From assembly GCF_002159975.1 (NCBI RefSeq), contig NZ_NFJR01000001.1, positions 434,001-498,000 on the forward strand: DNA of 64,000 nucleotides, written 5' to 3'. The notes under the pieces are model-generated. The model saw nothing but the letters and a program-made list of their open reading frames with translations, had not been told where the DNA came from and ran no database searches. The DNA is from Barnesiella sp. An22 (GTDB lineage Bacteria > Bacteroidota > Bacteroidia > Bacteroidales > Barnesiellaceae). How positions within the stretch are numbered: position 1 is the first letter of the stretch; each line of letters begins with the position of its first letter. Made by a program: the position numbers and the translations under genes. Positions 36,501 to 44,598 of the stretch are shown here, one piece after another.

Positions 36501-36658
36501 GTCAACTCTTTCTGTATGGCAAACGAGGCCAAAGTTTGTGTCGAATCGAAATCGGCCGGATAGAATACCGCCATTCGATCGCCACACAAAAATTCTTCTT
36601 GAGCATGCACGCCGATAGAGGCACACAGCATCAAAACAGACAGCAATTTGTACTTCAT
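33593..36658 (-). CDS. GH31 alpha-glucosidase with two binding modules and a T9SS sorting domain
   Basis: A secreted enzyme of 1021 residues. Signal peptide to about residue 19. The GH31 catalytic part has nucleophile Asp350 in WNDMNEP and acid/base Asp430 in ATWTGDN, and ends in a beta-rich region near residue 700. Two related carbohydrate-binding-like modules follow (about 720-832 and 836-937), each with a FANTxNWSDxDWG motif. Residues 945-1021 form a type A T9SS C-terminal domain (YPNPTKD ... INGQCV ... LNKGTYLVRI). It should therefore leave the cell through type IX secretion and be anchored at the surface or released. It lies 117 nt after GH66 in the PUL. The likely task is removal of glucosyl units from alpha-glucans such as dextran. 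Confidence 0.93.
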   Translation of the reverse strand: MKYKLLSVLMLCASIGVHAQEEFLCGDRMAVFYPADFDSTQTLASFAIQKELTRQGDVPSDWEIRPVFKTDDNGKTLVEIAYSDNVDLYGTGLVNGNLRRNGYDIPLWNNDNYGYYKEGLYQSHPWIMGVRPDGKTFGIIADNSWRSEINLTNPMKITSEGPSFRVVVIERNSPAEMMQALGELTGTINLPPLWAIGYHQSRYNPSYKPADVLWITSEMRRRHHPCDVIWFDIDYMDGKRLFTYDDSDYFSAAGVPNPLAMNDSLHSRNFKAGYITDPGVKIDDSYIVYQQGQEGDHWVKTEDKVTDYEGEVWPGMCKFPDFTRPETREWWAGLYGEFYKENNMDGAWNDMNEPGVFNTPEWTMLTTNWHRGGGDLAAGPHMRYHNLYGSLMTKASFEGLMQSRPDKRPFLLSRANHLGAQRYCATWTGDNLDTWKHLKLTIPVLLNLGLSGQPFGGPDVGGYGRIGNADLMGHWFALAPYYPFSRNHTSEHAQEPWAFGSKIEKVARNAVNRRYHLLPYFYTLFRESSQTGMPVMRPVFFADLTDESLREEQQAFLLGGDLLVIPRWAVNPTLPGGDWDELTLEAEDDGYQAIVALRSGAILPYLGHDIQSTAEYTCDSITLYVNPLDNGQAEGALYDDEGEGFEYRNGDYALLQFSCTEYNADSLLVSITQTEGSFERPARYFRVAVVGGEQTQYSDWTSSNTIRVPKVADVSESLDLSKIGTYFIAGSFTNWFNGDEDKRLMLKDPSKDGTLTSDRLYFEAGTYEMKFANTDNWSDTDWGAPDGNNSLTGTAVKGPDESCKNIKFTIETSGNYYITFNPHTLQYAVVRTYDSVQKEIYVGGTYNNWTLGAGYMELVADNQWEVTDVNIPAGEWELKFANTNNWSDKDWGGVEGLAGTAVETTGGKPNLKFTIETTGDYTIRFNDQTLVYSISKESTGVQTPVADQSYVYPNPTKDLINVHLASNEGEIEIFSINGQCVMQQRLNGSVSTLDIAQLNKGTYLVRISEEGQMTVCKLLKD

Positions 36659-36775
36659 AAAAAACTATATTTCAAAATAAGCAATCTTGTAACTTCTTTT
36701 CTATTCGTCGCGGCAGAGCCGGCCGGGCCGAGGCAATCCCCTGCAGGACTCCTCCCCCAGCCCGCTTCCGAGATC

Positions 36776-38551
36776 TCAATATTCCACGACAATCATGTCC
36801 CAGTATTTCAAGGCCGGGAGGGTTGTGGTTATCTTGCCGCCGGCATATTCATACTCGAGCGGTATGGCCACACCGTCTTTCACATCGGGCGAAGCCACCC
36901 ATACGGCTTTGGGATTCTGTTTGACGGCAAAGCTCACATTCACGGCTTCCAGCAAATCGGGCTCACCCTGGTTGGCATTGGTATCACACCAATCGAGGTG
37001 TGTGGCATTGCGATAGCTCAACAGGTGTATCACATCGCGGTCGTCGAAGCGTTTGCCCACGGTGGCAATCTGGCCTCTCACGGGTCCCCACTGGTTGAAT
37101 ACAACATCGCCGGTCGTCGAGGTGACATCGATACCGTACCATTCGCCACCGTCGCGCAACAGGTTCTGGTAGGCGGTGAGGAAATCGTAGTAGTGAATGA
37201 GCGCAATCTTCAACTCACCCCGCATCGAGAGGTTGTTGTTGGGGAAATACTCGTTGCAAAGCAGATGCTCGCCCAGTTGCAGAATAGAACCGCCCCAGGC
37301 AAAAGCGGCCGCACTACCCATGAGGATACCGGGCGTATTGAAATAGCTGCGTCCCTTGCGTCCGTGCTCGTAATTCATATAAGCGGCCAGAACCGTCTTC
37401 TTGCCATTGGACCACTTGTCGTTGTTGGTAATGATGTCGGAGAAGATGGTATATCCGCGGTCGTCGCTGTGGTCCCACACCTCGGTGTAGAGGAAGTCGA
37501 CAGGAGCTTTCGAAATCTGGTTCTCCTGGCCATACTGGCCCACGGCATTCATCACGAGCGACTTGTCGGGATTGGCCTCTTTCATGCTCTCGATAAAGTG
37601 CTTGAAAGTCTGGTCGAGATAGACCCGGTTGCCATAATAGTCATAGGTTTCGCCCCGGTCGCCCAACTGGTCTATCTGGTAGCCGTCGAAATCGAACACG
37701 GCATATACGTCGCTGTTCTGCTTGGTGATGTAGTCGATCCAGGCTTCATTGCCCGAATTGACAATATAGATGCTGCTCTTGAAAGGCGATCCCAGCTCGT
37801 GGCAATCCTTACGCACATGGCTGGCATCCTTGAAGAGATACCACTCCTCCTGCACGCCATCTTCGGCGGCATCGGCAAGGGCACCGTAAGCCAGGTTGTA
37901 GAACAACGACTTCATGCCATACTGATGCGATTTTTCGATATATCCCTCTACCGTCTTCTTGTAGCAGTCGCGGTTGATGATGTCGGTCCACACCTCCATC
38001 GGTGCCGACGGCGTACCGGCCAGGGGTTTGTGGTGCTTGTAGTGCCAGTCCTGGAATTGCACGTAGTTGATGTGATGGCGATTGAGGTCGGACATGACGT
38101 CGGATATATCCTGGTCGGTCATGTTGCCATAGGCCGAGAGGAAACCGTTGCGCGGGAACCGGTCGGGGGTCGACGATACATCGACGGCAATGCTGCCATA
38201 GACGGTCTCTACCCCGTCGGCATCCTTGCTGTACAGGTCGACCATATAGCCCTGATAGTCGGTGGCAGGCGGCTGCCAGCTCCAGCTGCAGCTACTCAGC
38301 GGAGCCTCCTCGAGGGTGGTACCCAAATGACGGTAACGTACCATCACGTTGGAAGCCCCTTGAATGAGCTTGTTGAGCGTGAAATTCACAGCCTCGCCCG
38401 GAGCATAGCAGGCTTTATCGGTATTGAGTTGTACCTCCATGTAACCATCGCCATAGGTGATGGGATCGTTCTCTATGTCAAAGCGGTTGCAGGCCGAAAT
38501 CGACAGGAGAGCCGAAACGGAAAGGTAGGCTAAAAACAGCTTCTTAATCAT
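36776..38551 (-). CDS. GH66 dextranase-type glycoside hydrolase, lipoprotein
   Basis: A protein of 591 residues with lipobox SISAC (Cys21), so probably a surface lipoprotein. An N-terminal Ig-like domain (about 35-130) precedes the GH66 barrel. Key residues are Asp294 in YQIDQLGDRG (nucleophile) and Glu357 in FLYTEVWD (acid/base), matching the family. GH66 contains endo-dextranases and cycloisomaltooligosaccharide transglucosylases; the CITase-specific CBM35 insertion is not seen, so dextranase is more likely. It follows the SusE-like gene by 12 nt. This gene is the main reason for calling the locus a dextran (alpha-1,6-glucan) PUL. Confidence 0.9.
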   Translation of the reverse strand: MIKKLFLAYLSVSALLSISACNRFDIENDPITYGDGYMEVQLNTDKACYAPGEAVNFTLNKLIQGASNVMVRYRHLGTTLEEAPLSSCSWSWQPPATDYQGYMVDLYSKDADGVETVYGSIAVDVSSTPDRFPRNGFLSAYGNMTDQDISDVMSDLNRHHINYVQFQDWHYKHHKPLAGTPSAPMEVWTDIINRDCYKKTVEGYIEKSHQYGMKSLFYNLAYGALADAAEDGVQEEWYLFKDASHVRKDCHELGSPFKSSIYIVNSGNEAWIDYITKQNSDVYAVFDFDGYQIDQLGDRGETYDYYGNRVYLDQTFKHFIESMKEANPDKSLVMNAVGQYGQENQISKAPVDFLYTEVWDHSDDRGYTIFSDIITNNDKWSNGKKTVLAAYMNYEHGRKGRSYFNTPGILMGSAAAFAWGGSILQLGEHLLCNEYFPNNNLSMRGELKIALIHYYDFLTAYQNLLRDGGEWYGIDVTSTTGDVVFNQWGPVRGQIATVGKRFDDRDVIHLLSYRNATHLDWCDTNANQGEPDLLEAVNVSFAVKQNPKAVWVASPDVKDGVAIPLEYEYAGGKITTTLPALKYWDMIVVEY

Positions 38552-38563
38552 ATCTTTTGAACT

Positions 38564-40000
38564 TTATAATTTTACGAATGAGATGGTTTCATTTTCCACG
38601 TCGATAGTGATGCGGTAATTCCCGGCTTCGCTTATAATCCATTTGTTGTCGGGCTGGTTGCCGATGACGTAGGATCCGTTTTCCGAGATGGGACAGTTGG
38701 CCTGCGGAGCCAGTATGAAATCGCCGCCAAAGCTGTGGTCGATTTCGAGCGGGAACTTCAGTTCGCCTTCCGACAAATAGCCCTCGTAGGTGAACACGTT
38801 GGGGTTGGACGAATTGCGTTGCATCTCGGTGATGTTGTCCCACGACCAACCGCCGGGAGCAGCCGAGCCCATGATCCATACATGCTCGTATCCTACGTAG
38901 TTGCCAATCTCCAGAGTATTGCCCCGCAAGTCGAGTGTCACGCTGTACTTGTTGGCAGCCGGTATGTTCCACTGCTTGCTGGCCGTGCCTATATCGTCGA
39001 CGAGTTGGATGGTCGTGGTACCCAGCCCGTTGTTGTCGAGAGGCTGATAACCGGCGCAACCCGAGGTCGCGGTCGTGCTCGAGATGAGCATATTGCCGGC
39101 CGACAAGGCTCCGTTGTAGATAAAGATAAAGGAGTCGTCGCTCGACTGCTCGAGTTTGATGGCCGAGGGTGCAGCCTCGCCTACCAGATAAAGGGTCGAG
39201 AAGGGTACCTCGCCGTCGAGGTTGGTGAAGCTGACGGTAAGCAGGTCGAGATTCACATCGATCAGGTAGTTGCCGGCCTCTTCGATTACCCACTTGTTGT
39301 CGGGATAGTCTTCCTCTTTCTCCCGGTAGTGCATCCTGGTGGGGTCGTCGTTGTCGCGCACGTAGCACGGATACCAGTCGCCCAGCTGGGCATTGAACTT
39401 GATTTCGCCCTTCTTGAGCATACCCTGCCAGGTGAAGTGCGCAATGTTGTCGTAGTCGCTCGACATGATGGTGGCCAACTGATTGTCCCAACCATTGGGG
39501 GTAGCATCGCCGATGATATAGAGGTTGAGCACCCGCCATTTATAGGGAGCGATTCTTACCTCCTTCACAGGCGATACCTGCATGGGGACGGTGGGGTCTG
39601 CGACGGTAGCCGTTACCCGCATTTCAAAATCGGTGTATTGCTCGAGGGGAATGGTGGGGAAATAGTGGAGCAAGGTATCGGTAAGCTCCTTGTTGGTAAA
39701 GGAGATTACCCGCGAATCGGTCTTGCCGATGTTGTATTTGATACCGTTTTCGAAATTATCGCCCTTCACATCCATCTCGAAAAAATACGAGATAGCTGCA
39801 CCCGTACCTTGGTTGGTCCCGCTGGTCCAGGTAATTTGCAGAGCCTCCTGGGCATCGCTGCGCTGGTCGCAACGTACCGAATCGGCCGAGAGATTTATCA
39901 TCAGGGGCGACTCGCCCTTGTCGAGCACAATCTCCTCCTCACACCCGACCAGACCGACCGAGGCGAGTAATGTCATACCTATTATAGTCTTTGCTTTCAT
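38564..40000 (-). CDS. SusE-like glycan-binding lipoprotein
   Basis: A surface lipoprotein of 478 residues with lipobox GLVGC (Cys20) followed by acidic residues (EEE), consistent with surface export. An N-terminal SusE Ig-like domain covers about residues 25-170. Three binding repeats follow, starting near LYIIGDATPNGWDNQL, LYLVGEAAPSAIKLEQ and VWIMGSAAPGGWSWDN, as in SusE/SusF. It would hold alpha-glucan near the SusCD transporter. It is 19 nt after susD and 12 nt before GH66. Confidence 0.9.
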   Translation of the reverse strand: MKAKTIIGMTLLASVGLVGCEEEIVLDKGESPLMINLSADSVRCDQRSDAQEALQITWTSGTNQGTGAAISYFFEMDVKGDNFENGIKYNIGKTDSRVISFTNKELTDTLLHYFPTIPLEQYTDFEMRVTATVADPTVPMQVSPVKEVRIAPYKWRVLNLYIIGDATPNGWDNQLATIMSSDYDNIAHFTWQGMLKKGEIKFNAQLGDWYPCYVRDNDDPTRMHYREKEEDYPDNKWVIEEAGNYLIDVNLDLLTVSFTNLDGEVPFSTLYLVGEAAPSAIKLEQSSDDSFIFIYNGALSAGNMLISSTTATSGCAGYQPLDNNGLGTTTIQLVDDIGTASKQWNIPAANKYSVTLDLRGNTLEIGNYVGYEHVWIMGSAAPGGWSWDNITEMQRNSSNPNVFTYEGYLSEGELKFPLEIDHSFGGDFILAPQANCPISENGSYVIGNQPDNKWIISEAGNYRITIDVENETISFVKL

Positions 40001-40019
40001 TGTTTTTCAGTCTCTTTGA

Positions 40020-41516
40020 TTAGTAACCCGGATTTTGCGTTAACATCGGATTGGCCTCGATCTCCTGCTGGGGAATCGGGAGCAACAGATGCTTGGAGCT
40101 GGCCGATGTCTTCCCTATCGAGTGGAGGAAGTTGAGGGCATAGTTGTCCTTGTAGCGAATCATGTCGAACCAACGGTGACCTTCGAAGGCGAGTTCGATG
40201 CGACGCTCGTGGATAATCTTCTCACGCATCTGGGCTTGAGTAAGCCCCTCAATGGTGCTTCGGTCGGTGAGGCCGGCACGTTTGCGTACCTCGTAGAGCG
40301 GATCTTCGGCCTGTACGGTGCGACCCAGTTCGTTCAGCGCCTCGGCCTTGAGCAGCAAGATGTCGGCATAACGGGTAACGACCCAGTCGGCATTGCTCGT
40401 GTTGTAGTCGGGCGATTGAGCTTTGGTAAGCAGGAATTTGCGCACGTTGTACCCCGTAGTCGAGTAGGACGAGCTGTATTGTTTGCCGTCGAATGTGGGG
40501 CACCCCATGTAGAAGATGGTCTTGTCCTTACGCAAGTCGCCCTCTTCGTATTGGCTTACAAACTCGGCCGTAGGCTGGTTCCAGCCGTAGCAGCCGGCAG
40601 CCATGTCGGAGTTGCGGGGCCCCATGAAGGTGCTGGTCCACGAACATTGGTTCTCGTTGCTCCAGAAATCGTAGTTGGTCTTGCCATAATACTGCACCTC
40701 GAAGATAGACTCCACGCCGTTCTTTTTAGCGGGGTCAAAAATGTCGGAGTAGTCGCTGGCCAGCTCGTAACCCATCGAGCCTATCTCGTCGCACATGCGC
40801 ACTACCTCTTCGTACTTGTCGTTACTGGGCTCGTAGGTCATGTATACCCGGATGAGTTCGGCCATGGCGGCTTCGCGGGTAGCACGGCCCAGATCGGTAG
40901 TGGAGTACTCCGATTTCTTGGGAAGCAGTGAGATGGCATTCTTGAGGTCCGATGTGATGAGTTCGTAAATCTTGCTTACCGGGGCACGCTCTACCAACAG
41001 ATTGGTCTCGGAGGTTTGCGGGGTGATAATGTAGGGTACACCGCCGAAAAGCCGTACCAGAATAAAGTAGTAGTGAGCTCTCAGGAAATAGGCTTCGCCC
41101 AGGCAACGGTTCTTGAGCGTCTGGTCCATATCCATACCGGGTACATTCTGCAACACGAAGTTGCACCGCAAGATACCGGGCGAAGGACCGCGCCACAAGT
41201 CGAGGGCGGCAAAGTTGTCGGCCGTAGCGATAAAGTTGGCCAGGTCGACCGTCTCGATACCGTCGGTACCGCCACCGGCACCCACGACACTGTTGCCGGC
41301 CATGATGTCGAGCGTCCAGATGCGCATGTTGTAGAGTTTGGCCCATTGCAGAGGCTGGTAGGCCGCATTGACAGCCGCCACGGCATCCTCGGCGGTTTGG
41401 AAACCCTCCGACGTATCGACCGAGTCCCAGGGCTCACGATCCAAGAAATCACTGCAAGCGCTCAACAGCATGGCAAGAGCGCCGAAAATCGATATGATAT
41501 AAGTTGTTCGTTTCAT
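40020..41516 (-). CDS. SusD/RagB-family nutrient-binding lipoprotein
   Basis: Surface lid of the SusCD importer. Its 498 residues have lipobox LLSAC (Cys21) followed by SDFLDREPWDSVD, the classic SusD start. TPR-like helices are interspersed, and the conserved C-terminal end reads LEALNELGR ... LAFEGHRWFDMIRY ... LLPIPQQEIEANPMLTQNPGY. It starts 13 nt after susC. Confidence 0.97.
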   Translation of the reverse strand: MKRTTYIISIFGALAMLLSACSDFLDREPWDSVDTSEGFQTAEDAVAAVNAAYQPLQWAKLYNMRIWTLDIMAGNSVVGAGGGTDGIETVDLANFIATADNFAALDLWRGPSPGILRCNFVLQNVPGMDMDQTLKNRCLGEAYFLRAHYYFILVRLFGGVPYIITPQTSETNLLVERAPVSKIYELITSDLKNAISLLPKKSEYSTTDLGRATREAAMAELIRVYMTYEPSNDKYEEVVRMCDEIGSMGYELASDYSDIFDPAKKNGVESIFEVQYYGKTNYDFWSNENQCSWTSTFMGPRNSDMAAGCYGWNQPTAEFVSQYEEGDLRKDKTIFYMGCPTFDGKQYSSSYSTTGYNVRKFLLTKAQSPDYNTSNADWVVTRYADILLLKAEALNELGRTVQAEDPLYEVRKRAGLTDRSTIEGLTQAQMREKIIHERRIELAFEGHRWFDMIRYKDNYALNFLHSIGKTSASSKHLLLPIPQQEIEANPMLTQNPGY

Positions 41517-41529
41517 CGGTGGTTATGGA

Positions 41530-44523
41530 TTAAAAGGTTATGTTCAATCCGAACGTAAAATTACGGGTCACGGGATACACATTATTGTCGTTGCCCGAAC
41601 CGCTCACCTCGGGATCGAGACCCGTATAGCGGGTAAGGGTAAAGAGGTTCTGTGCCGATACCGAGAGGCGTACCTGCTGCATGGCGGCCTTCTTGGTCAG
41701 GCGACTGGGCAGGGTGTAACCCAGCGAAATGTTCTTCAAGCGCAGGTAGCTGCCATCCTCGAGGAATCGGTCGGATACCCGGTTGTTCTTATTGGGGTCG
41801 CCAAAGACGGCACGCGGCATCGTATTGCTCGTGCCGGGTCCACGCCAGCGGTCGAGCACGGTCGTCATCTGGTTCTGAGCTACGCTCATGGCCTCGAGCG
41901 ACGCGCGGTTGCCATTGTAAATCTTGTTGCCGGCTACGCCCTGGAAGAAGATTTCCAGGTCGAATCCCTTGTAGGAAAACTGGTTGTTCATGGCAAAAGT
42001 CCACGAAGGCGTAGGGCTGCCCAATACGGTACGGTCGTCGTCGTTGATGACACCGTCGTTGTTCAAGTCCTTGAAACGAATATCGCCCGGCTGTGTGCTC
42101 GACGTAGGATCGCTGCCCACCGTCTGTATGGCATGGTTGTCAACCTCTTCCTGCGTCTGGAAGATACCGTCGGTCACATAACCATAGAAAGAGCTGATGG
42201 GATAGCCTACCATGTGCACGTTGTTGTCGAAATACATGGGCACGTCGCTGTTCAGGCTAATCAGTTCGTTGTGGTTGTACGACACGTTGGCCGTAGTCGA
42301 CCAGGTGAAGTCGCCTCCACGGAAGTTGAACGAGGTCAGGGCCAACTCGACCCCGACGTTGCGCATCAGGCCGGCATTGATTTGCGACACGTTCTCGTCG
42401 GAGTAACCCGAAGAGATGGGTACCGACATGGGCACCAGCATATCGTTGGTATTCTTGATATATCCGTCGAGGGTTACCAGCAACCGGCTGTCGAGCATCG
42501 AAGCATCGATACCTACGTTGTATTGCTCGACCTCTTCCCAGCGCACATTGGGATTGGGCATCACCCACGGGGCCAGACCCGACACCTGGTTGCCGTTGAA
42601 ATTGTATTGCACGGTTTGCAGTACCGAGGCATAGGCGTAGTTGCCCACGCTGGCCTGGTTACCGGTAACACCGTATCCGGCACGTATTTTCAGGTCGCTC
42701 AACGCAAAACTCTTCTGGAACCACTCCTCTTCGCTCATTCGCCAGGCAAGCGACACCGAGGGGAATACACCCCAGCGGTTGGCCCGGCTGAAACGCGAGC
42801 TACCGTCGGCACGCATGGTGGCGGTAAACAGATAGCGATTGTCATAGGTGTAGTTGATACGGCCCATGAACGACAGGAGCGCCCAGTCGCTGCCGTTACC
42901 GGTGAGGGTCGGCTCCAGAATACCGTTGGCCAACTCTTGGGCCGAATCGCTGATGAAGCCTTGTATGCTACCGCTCATAAACTCGTAGGTGTTGGTCTGG
43001 GCCGACGAACCTATCATGGCGGTTACGGCATGCTTGTCGTTGAAGGTCTTGTTGAAGGTGAGCAGGTTGTCCCACAACCAGGTAAAGCTCTTGTTGTACT
43101 GGCGCGAAGCCTGCGACTCGGGTTGCTCGATAGGCTCCCAGTCGTACTTGGGAGTCCAGCTCTTGCTGTCCCAGAAGAGGGCCTGGATACCAAAGGTGCT
43201 CTTAAACGTGAGCCACTCCCACGGTTTTATCTCGGCATAGATATTACCCAGCAGGTTGTAGCCCTTGGTGGTCGAGGTATTCTCCATCATTTTACCGATG
43301 GGGTTGGCAATATCGCCCACATACATAGCCAATCCCACAGGGCCGGCCCAAGAGCCGTCTTCGTTTTTGATGGCCTGGGTAGGCAGCGCCTTCATGGTGT
43401 TCTGGATGTTGTACTCGCCCTGCGACTTAATGTCGTGGTTGAGCGAAAGGTTGTGCCCCAACTTCAACCATTTGTAGAGTTCGACATCGGAGTTGAACTG
43501 AAGTGTAAACCGCTTGTAGTCGGTTGTCTTGATGATACCCTGCTGATCGTAGTAGGTACCCGATACGTAATAACGGCTCTTTTGCGTACCCCCCGAATAG
43601 TTGGCCGAATAGGTCTGCGTAGGAGCATACTGGAAAAGCTCGCCCATCCAGTCGGTACCCTTGCCCAGTTTGGTGGGGTCGTTGAAGAGAGCATACTGGG
43701 GTTGTCCGCCGGCACTCATCATCTCGTTGTGTAACGAGGCAAACTGCGTGGCGTTGAGCAACGGCAGGGTGCGTTGCAACTGATCGAACCCGTAGGTCAC
43801 TTTCAAATTCAGGTTGTTGCGCTCCTGCGAGCCTCGCTTGGTGGTGATGATAATCACGCCATAGGCACCGCGCGAACCGTAGATGGCCGTAGCCGAGGCA
43901 TCCTTAAGGATGTCGACGCTCTCCACGTCGTCCATGTTGATCATATTCAAAGGTACATCGGTAGGTACACCGTCGATAACCAAGAGGGGGTCGCTGTTGT
44001 TAATGGAACCGATGCCTCTGATTTTCATACTCACGTTGCTGCCCGGGGCCCCGCTCGAAACTACCTGCAAACCGGGGGCCCTACCTTGCAAGGCGGCTCC
44101 GAGGCTCGGCGACGGCTGACGGGCCAAATCTTTGGAGGAGACCTGCGAGATAGCTCCCGTCAAGTCGCTTTTCTTCTGGATACCATATCCAATGACTACA
44201 ATCTCGTCGAGCATCTCGTTGTTTTCGTACATGACAATCTGCATCGTGCTCTGTCCGTTCACATCGGCGTCTTGAGCCACATAGCCTACATAACTGAGAT
44301 GCAATACGGGATTGGCCGAACTGAGATTGAGACTGAAATGTCCATCTATATCGGTCACGGTTCGGTTCGAAGTCCCTTTCTCCGATACATTGACACCGAT
44401 AAGCGGCTCCTGGTTGACGTCGAGAACAGTGCCCTCGACCTTGCTCTGAGCCCATACGGCGAATGGTAACAGGCATAAGAGGATTACACAGCATGTGATC
44501 CTGCCCAAATGGTTGTTTTTCAT
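41530..44523 (-). CDS. SusC/RagA-family TonB-linked outer membrane transporter
   Basis: A TonB-dependent barrel of 997 residues that imports oligosaccharides. It has a signal peptide to about residue 25 (AWAQ) and an N-terminal carboxypeptidase-regulatory-like domain (VEGTVLDVNQEPLIGVNVSEKG). The TonB box region MLDEIVVIGYG, the plug with SSKDLARQPSPSLGAALQGRAPGLQVV, and a C-terminal barrel ending TFGLNITF complete it. It is separated from the upstream SusF-like gene by 75 nt that contain a terminator hairpin, which may lower readthrough. Confidence 0.97.
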   Translation of the reverse strand: MKNNHLGRITCCVILLCLLPFAVWAQSKVEGTVLDVNQEPLIGVNVSEKGTSNRTVTDIDGHFSLNLSSANPVLHLSYVGYVAQDADVNGQSTMQIVMYENNEMLDEIVVIGYGIQKKSDLTGAISQVSSKDLARQPSPSLGAALQGRAPGLQVVSSGAPGSNVSMKIRGIGSINNSDPLLVIDGVPTDVPLNMINMDDVESVDILKDASATAIYGSRGAYGVIIITTKRGSQERNNLNLKVTYGFDQLQRTLPLLNATQFASLHNEMMSAGGQPQYALFNDPTKLGKGTDWMGELFQYAPTQTYSANYSGGTQKSRYYVSGTYYDQQGIIKTTDYKRFTLQFNSDVELYKWLKLGHNLSLNHDIKSQGEYNIQNTMKALPTQAIKNEDGSWAGPVGLAMYVGDIANPIGKMMENTSTTKGYNLLGNIYAEIKPWEWLTFKSTFGIQALFWDSKSWTPKYDWEPIEQPESQASRQYNKSFTWLWDNLLTFNKTFNDKHAVTAMIGSSAQTNTYEFMSGSIQGFISDSAQELANGILEPTLTGNGSDWALLSFMGRINYTYDNRYLFTATMRADGSSRFSRANRWGVFPSVSLAWRMSEEEWFQKSFALSDLKIRAGYGVTGNQASVGNYAYASVLQTVQYNFNGNQVSGLAPWVMPNPNVRWEEVEQYNVGIDASMLDSRLLVTLDGYIKNTNDMLVPMSVPISSGYSDENVSQINAGLMRNVGVELALTSFNFRGGDFTWSTTANVSYNHNELISLNSDVPMYFDNNVHMVGYPISSFYGYVTDGIFQTQEEVDNHAIQTVGSDPTSSTQPGDIRFKDLNNDGVINDDDRTVLGSPTPSWTFAMNNQFSYKGFDLEIFFQGVAGNKIYNGNRASLEAMSVAQNQMTTVLDRWRGPGTSNTMPRAVFGDPNKNNRVSDRFLEDGSYLRLKNISLGYTLPSRLTKKAAMQQVRLSVSAQNLFTLTRYTGLDPEVSGSGNDNNVYPVTRNFTFGLNITF

Positions 44524-44549
44524 CTATAATTTATCTTTAGGGGGAAAGT

Positions 44550-44587
44550 AAAAAAGAGAGGCTGCCACACTCGCAGAGCAGCCCCTC
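44550..44587 (-). terminator. Intrinsic terminator/attenuator between the SusF-like gene and susC
   Basis: Stem GGCTGC/GCAGCC (with outer GAGG/CCTC), loop about 12 nt. On the minus strand it is followed by TCTCTTTTTT. It sits inside the PUL operon directly before susC. I see no TAnnTTTG element between it and susC. Confidence 0.75.
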
Positions 44588-44598
44588 CATGAAATAAT

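Noticed and set aside
34997-38533. A 1178-codon open frame on the plus strand across GH31 and GH66
   Set aside because: It is antisense to two genes with intact catalytic motifs, crosses their intergenic gap, and its translation shows no recognisable domain. Long antisense frames are expected with this codon bias (few TTA, CTA and TCA codons).
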